NCBI GenBank assembly: GCA_040381535.1
Contig: JBEIHF010000031.1
Span: 1-17,143 of the forward strand
Source: Micavibrio_A sp040381535
Lineage (GTDB): Bacteria; Pseudomonadota; Alphaproteobacteria; Micavibrionales; Micavibrionaceae
Length of the DNA: 17,143 nt
Direction of reading: 5' to 3'
In this document: in pieces, positions 13,955 through 17,143 of the stretch
How the letters are laid out: the number at the start of each line of letters is the position of its first letter
Numbering within the stretch: the stretch's first letter is position 1
The notes under the pieces: generated by a model
Database searches by the model: none
Told to the model about the DNA's origin: nothing
What the model saw: only the letters and a program-made list of their open reading frames with translations
Made by a program: the position numbers and the translations under genes

Positions 13955-14809
13955 ATGATTGCCGTTTTCGACCGCCAACAAGTGAAGCGTCAGCGTCTTC
14001 GTTGCGCCCCGCGTTTTACGGATCATGCGTTTTTGTTCGACTGGACCATGAAGCAATTGGAAGAACGCTTGGATGTCGTAAGTCGTCGCTTCGAAAGTTG
14101 CGTACAATTAGGCGCGCGTGGGCGTAAATTTCAATCCGAACAAGTCGAACACGTTATAACCGCGGATACCGTGAACGCCGACGTCATTTGCGATGAGGAA
14201 TTCTTTCCGTTCAAAGACAAATCAACCGATATGATAGTCTCTCCCCTTTCCTTGCACACAGTGAATGATCTTCCCGGTGCCTTGATCCAGATCAACCGCG
14301 CCTTGAAGGCGGATGGATTATTTATGGGCGCGATGCTGGGCGGTGAAACGCTTTATGAACTCCGCGCCTGCCTTGCCGAAGCGGAATTGGAATTGTCCGG
14401 CGGTATAACGCCGCGCATTGCCCCTTTCGCAGATAAACCCCAAGCAGGTGCATTGCTCCAGCGCGTGGGTTTCACCCTGCCCGTCATAGATTCTGAAATT
14501 GTTACCGTGACGTATGAATCTATTTTTCCGTTGATGCATGATCTGCGTTTTATGGGTGAAGGCAATGCGGTCGCCGAACGATCGAAACGATTTACGCGCC
14601 GCGCGCTTTTTTTGCGCGCAGGCGAAATCTACACGGAGAAGTTTGCCGAAGCAGAAGGGCGTATTCACGCCAGTTTCGAAATTATTTTCCTTTTGGGCTG
14701 GGCGGCCCATGAATCACAACAACAACCTCTAAAACGGGGCTCGGCAACAGCGCGATTGGCGGATATACTTGGTACACAGGAAATCGGCACCGGAGAAAAA
14801 CCCCATTGA
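13955..14809 (+). CDS. NDUFAF5/BioC-like SAM-dependent methyltransferase
   Basis: A 284-residue protein of the methyltransferase group that includes BioC and mitochondrial NDUFAF5, a complex I assembly factor reported to hydroxylate an arginine of a subunit. Signs are the N-terminal FDRQQVKRQRLR (5-16), the strand-4 region STDMIVSPLSLHTVNDLPGAL (90-110), the following NRALKADGLFMGAMLGGETL, and GITPRIAPFADKPQAGALLQRVGF. Motif I is degenerate (QLGARGRKF at 51-59), which is common in this group and leaves catalysis open. It starts 3 bp after the large methyltransferase gene, with AAGGA inside that gene's end as binding site, and its stop overlaps the gloB start (TTGA). In relatives this gene is next to comF, whose remains lie upstream. 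Confidence 0.82.
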   Translation: MIAVFDRQQVKRQRLRCAPRFTDHAFLFDWTMKQLEERLDVVSRRFESCVQLGARGRKFQSEQVEHVITADTVNADVICDEEFFPFKDKSTDMIVSPLSLHTVNDLPGALIQINRALKADGLFMGAMLGGETLYELRACLAEAELELSGGITPRIAPFADKPQAGALLQRVGFTLPVIDSEIVTVTYESIFPLMHDLRFMGEGNAVAERSKRFTRRALFLRAGEIYTEKFAEAEGRIHASFEIIFLLGWAAHESQQQPLKRGSATARLADILGTQEIGTGEKPH

Positions 14810-15529
14810 CGCCCGTCATTCATGTCGTCCCTATTTTACGTGATAATTTCTGCTTTCTGATCGAAGGTGCGGATAAGACGTGCTTGATCATCGATCCTGG
14901 CCAGGTCGTACCCGTAGAATCCTATATAAAAACGCACAGCCTTCACCCCTCAATGATATTGAACACGCATCACCATGCCGACCATGTCGCTGGCAATGCG
15001 GATTTTAAGGCACGTTATAATATCCCGATTGTCGGCCCCGCCGCGGAATCCACCAAAATTCCCGCCCTGACCAAAAGTGTAAAAGAAGGCGATCTTATCG
15101 AAGAAGCGGGTATTCAGCTGTCCGTCATCGAAACGCCCGGCCACACGAACGGGCACGTTTCTTTTTATTCTGCGCAGGCAAATGCGCTGTTTTGCGGCGA
15201 TACTTTATTTTCCATGGGCTGCGGCCGTCTCATCGAAGGCGATGCCGAAACGCTCCATAATTCCTTAAAAAAAAATAAAATCGCTTCCGCCGCAAACGCT
15301 CATTTATTGCGGGCATGAATATACCGAAGCCAACGGAAAGTTTGCCTTGGCTGTTGATCCGCAAAATTATGACATTCCCAAGCGCATGAAAGAAGTTGCG
15401 AGCTATTTGAGCAACAGCATGCCAACCATACCCGTGTCCCTGGAAACGGAGATGAAAACAAACCCCTTCCTGCGCGCAATCAACTTACGCGTCTTTGAGG
15501 AACTCAGGACGCAAAAAGATCACTTCTAA
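14806..15529 (+). pseudogene. gloB: Glyoxalase II with a frameshift in an A9 run
   Basis: Hydroxyacylglutathione hydrolase, a metallo-beta-lactamase-fold enzyme that releases lactate and glutathione. The first part has THHHADH (54-60), His113 in ETPGHTNGH and Asp132 in CGDTLFSMGCGRL. The frame then fails in a run of nine A residues (15267-15275); removing one A continues it as SLKKIKSLPPQTLIYCGHEYTEAN, which brings the last metal ligand His, and on to NPFLRAINLRVFEELR and TAA at 15527-15529. The rebuilt length of about 240 residues fits the family. The truncated product (170 residues) lacks the final ligand and the substrate-binding C-terminus. The start is TTG, overlapping the preceding stop, with GGAG upstream. 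It may be a sequence error, a fresh mutation, or a site of polymerase slippage. Confidence 0.87.
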
Positions 15530-15531
15530 AA

Positions 15532-15555
15532 AAAAGGCCCCGATCGGGGCCTTTT
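15532..15555. terminator. Bidirectional rho-independent terminator
   Basis: A perfect 24-bp palindrome, AAAAGGCCCCGA and its complement, with GGCCCC/GGGGCC stem and four T residues on each strand. It sits between the stop codon of gloB (15529) and that of the convergent RGG-tailed gene (15559) and can end both transcripts. Confidence 0.92.
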
Positions 15556-15558
15556 GAA

Positions 15559-16014
15559 TTATTGGGGCTGGTTATCTGAGCTGTTGTTTCCGCCACCGCC
15601 ACCACCGCTACCACCTTGACGACCATGCATAGGACGACGTCCGCCGCGATCATGGCGCGGGCCACCGCCGCCTTGGCGGCGCGGTTGGTCGCTGTTGCCT
15701 GCATTCGACATGGGCTGAGCATCATTGCCTTCATTAAACTCTTCGTTGCCGTTGAAATCAGCTTCTTCGCCGCCTTCACCGTGGCGCTTACGTTGCGATC
15801 TGTGCGGAGGAATAGGAATTGGGCGGGAACCCAGACGGTCGCGTTCGGAAATGGCTATTTCGATTTCGACACGCGAAATCACTTTGCGCACTTCGTGCAT
15901 CGCTTCCATTAAGGCTTCACGGGATTCCAGATTTTTGCTGGCGCTGACCCAGCTCTCGAAACTCTTGATACAGGCATCTGTGCTTTCGCGCAGTCTTTTT
16001 TCAATTTCATCCAT
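15559..16014 (-). CDS. RGG-tailed protein of unknown function
   Basis: A 151-residue soluble protein. Residues 1-70 are helical and charged (MDEIEKRLRESTDACIKSF, then EAMHEVRKVISRVEIEIAISERDR), with a conserved look. Residues 70-151 are low-complexity and unstructured, rich in Gly, Arg, Asn and Gln, with RQGGGG, RGGRRPMHGRQGGSGGGGGG and NNSSDNQPQ. Such RGG-like tails often bind RNA or drive phase separation; here that is inference. GGAAGG lies 7 bases before the ATG. It ends in TAA just beyond the shared terminator at 15532-15555 and is preceded by the DUF1192 gene on the same strand. Confidence 0.7.
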   Translation of the reverse strand: MDEIEKRLRESTDACIKSFESWVSASKNLESREALMEAMHEVRKVISRVEIEIAISERDRLGSRPIPIPPHRSQRKRHGEGGEEADFNGNEEFNEGNDAQPMSNAGNSDQPRRQGGGGPRHDRGGRRPMHGRQGGSGGGGGGNNSSDNQPQ

Positions 16015-16095
16015 GGCAGGGCCTTCCTTACTTCCAAAAAAATCAGACGCATACCTTACCTCTGCGGGGTGGGCATGGCAAGGTTATATAAGGAC

Positions 16096-16284
16096 TTAGG
16101 ATTTGGTTTTGAAGAAGGAAGAGGCAGCATTCGCATAGGCCTTTTTCTTGACGATTTCGGCCTCGGTGCGCTTGATTTCGGCCTTCATTTCCTCAACATA
16201 GGCGGTGAGCTCGTCAACCGACAACGGCTCGAGATTCCGTAGTTTCTGGGTCTTTTTCTGCGGTTCTAGTTCAGAGTCAAACAT
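16096..16284 (-). CDS. DUF1192 family small protein
   Basis: A 62-residue protein of a small alphaproteobacterial family of unknown function. The family pattern is clear: an N-terminal FDSELEP, then LEPLSVDELTAYVEEMKAEI (about 19-38), and a helical coiled stretch IKRTEAEIVKKKAYANAASSFF to the end. The start is the ATG at 16284, with AGGA 6 bases upstream; a longer frame reaching 16392 would read through a hairpin and lacks family similarity. It is divergent from trcR, with which related genomes often pair it. Confidence 0.85.
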   Translation of the reverse strand: MFDSELEPQKKTQKLRNLEPLSVDELTAYVEEMKAEIKRTEAEIVKKKAYANAASSFFKTKS

Positions 16285-16307
16285 GGGAAATCCTAACAAA
16301 AACGGCC

Positions 16308-16321
16308 GCTTGCCTGCAAGC
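16308..16321. repeat. Short inverted repeat upstream of the DUF1192 gene
   Basis: GCTTGC (16308-16313) and GCAAGC (16316-16321) are separated by two bases. They lie in the region between the divergent DUF1192 and trcR genes, 24 bp before the DUF1192 start, where a regulator could bind or a small hairpin form in its leader. Confidence 0.35.
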
Positions 16322-16334
16322 AAAAGAAAATACC

Positions 16335-16362
16335 TTGCTTTTGGCTTGTGGGGCGTTATATT
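16335..16362 (+). promoter_or_regulatory. Possible trcR promoter
   Basis: TTGCTT (16335-16340) lies 16 bases before TATATT (16357-16362). Transcription would start near 16369 and give a leader of about 90 bases. The -10 box is good and the -35 box is partial. Confidence 0.4.
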
Positions 16363-16375
16363 TTCGCCATTCCCC

Positions 16376-16390
16376 GACATTGTTAATGTC
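16376..16390. promoter_or_regulatory. Operator-like inverted repeat near the trcR start site
   Basis: GACATT (16376-16381) and AATGTC (16385-16390) form an inverted repeat around GTT, placed just after the predicted transcription start. A repressor bound here would block the proposed promoter. Confidence 0.35.
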
Positions 16391-16457
16391 AAAAAGGTCG
16401 TAACGGATGGGGCGTTTCGGCACAGAAAACCTATGTCTTGATGACAGGAGATAAATT

Positions 16458-17143
16458 ATGAGCAAACCTCAGGATGCACCCAAGCTTTTGATGCCCAAGG
16501 CCACCGCCGTATGGTTCATCGACAATACCGCACTTGATTTCGAACAAATAGCGGATTTCACCGGATTGCATTCTATCGAAGTGCAAGCCCTCGCCGATGA
16601 GGAAGTCGGACGCGGCATCGTTGGACGCGACCCCGTGAAGAACAACGAATTGGCCCAAGAAGAATTGGACAAGGCGATCAAGGATCCTTCCTACAAAATG
16701 AAAATCCTGCGCGTTCGCACCGATCTTCCCACCGTGAAGGTCCGCGCCAAAGGCCCAAAATATACGCCGGTATCCAAACGCACAGACAAACCCGACGCGA
16801 TCGCATGGATCATCAAGAACCATTCGGAAGTCTCCGATGCGCAAATCTGCAAGCTGGTCGGCACGACCAAGCCGACGATCCAATCGGTACGCGACCGTTC
16901 GCACCCGAATTCCGCGAACATTAAACCGCGCCATCCTGCCGAACTCGGCCTGTGCACCTATCAGGAACTGGAGAAATCCTCCGAAAAAGGCCTGCGCGCA
17001 CAAGGTAAGGACCCTGCAGCCGTAAAAGCCGAACGTTTGGCCGCACAAACCGCTAAACAAGAGCCTGAAAGAGAAGAAAACTCCAAAGAAGGTATCTTCA
17101 GCGGCTTCGATTTCTCGAATTTCATGTCCAACATGAACAAAGA
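16458..17143 (+). CDS. trcR: DUF1013 cell-cycle regulator TrcR (3' end outside window)
   Basis: The frame is open from the ATG at 16458 to the window edge (228 codons and 2 bases). GGAG lies 9 bases upstream. The protein matches the DUF1013 family, named TrcR in Caulobacter, where it is described as an RNA-polymerase-associated regulator that stimulates ctrA. Seen: MPKATAVWFIDNTALDFEQI near the N-terminus, GLHSIEVQALADEEVGRGI, the helix-turn-helix-like stretch AIAWIIKNHSEVSDAQICKL followed by VGTTKPTIQSVRDR, and a charged C-terminal part ending in SGFDFSNFMSNMNK. Almost the whole protein appears present; the stop is not seen. It is divergent from the DUF1192 gene. Confidence 0.88.
   Translation, partial: MSKPQDAPKLLMPKATAVWFIDNTALDFEQIADFTGLHSIEVQALADEEVGRGIVGRDPVKNNELAQEELDKAIKDPSYKMKILRVRTDLPTVKVRAKGPKYTPVSKRTDKPDAIAWIIKNHSEVSDAQICKLVGTTKPTIQSVRDRSHPNSANIKPRHPAELGLCTYQELEKSSEKGLRAQGKDPAAVKAERLAAQTAKQEPEREENSKEGIFSGFDFSNFMSNMNK

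Noticed and set aside
1..17143. CRISPR array, insertion sequence or rRNA
   Set aside because: No regularly spaced repeats, transposase motifs, terminal inverted repeats with target duplications, or rRNA sequence are visible.

Overview
The window reads as chromosomal DNA of an alphaproteobacterium with medium GC content (roughly 50% by eye). The lineage call rests on the families present: a DUF1013 (TrcR-type) regulator beside a DUF1192 protein, an HNH endonuclease of the type usual in this class, an NDUFAF5-type methyltransferase, and a nitrilase-grxC pair next to remains of comF. A finer placement is not supported by the sequence alone.

Layout. (1) 1-1250: a complete tRNA-Leu(CAA) gene on the minus strand. 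Its 3' part is duplicated exactly (62 bp) at the window's left edge. The two copies bracket about 1.1 kb that holds one orphan gene, a perfect 26-bp palindrome and paired octamers. This looks like a tRNA attachment-site scar or a tiny integrated island without an integrase. (2) 1300-4600: dsbB, a 40-residue membrane protein, a small reading frame broken by TAG, two minus-strand terminators, a small membrane protein, an HNH endonuclease with a good promoter, and a carboxylesterase. (3) 4600-6760: an LpxR-type outer-membrane lipid A deacylase, an unknown membrane protein and an antitoxin-like Xre regulator. (4) 6754-9691, minus strand: a HerA/YjgR-type ATPase (DUF853) interrupted by one in-frame TAG, an unknown 91-residue protein with an apparently leaderless promoter, a nitrilase-family amidase and glutaredoxin 3. 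(5) 9737-11350: a UbiH-type FAD monooxygenase, then comF remains in two opposite orientations. (6) 11504-15529: a tight plus-strand operon of an 815-residue protein (N-terminal methyltransferase plus two Nudix-like regions lacking a Nudix box), an NDUFAF5-like methyltransferase, and glyoxalase II broken by a frameshift in an A9 run; a strong bidirectional terminator closes it. (7) 15559-17143: an RGG-tailed protein and DUF1192 on the minus strand, and divergent trcR cut by the window edge.

The most unusual content is the methyltransferase plus double Nudix-like protein; the set of single-lesion genes (TAG in the ATPase, A9 slip in gloB, TAG in a micro-gene), each otherwise intact; the inverted comF wreck; and the tRNA-Leu duplication with its small island. 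UbiH and the esterase end in TAG, so wholesale TAG reassignment is unlikely.
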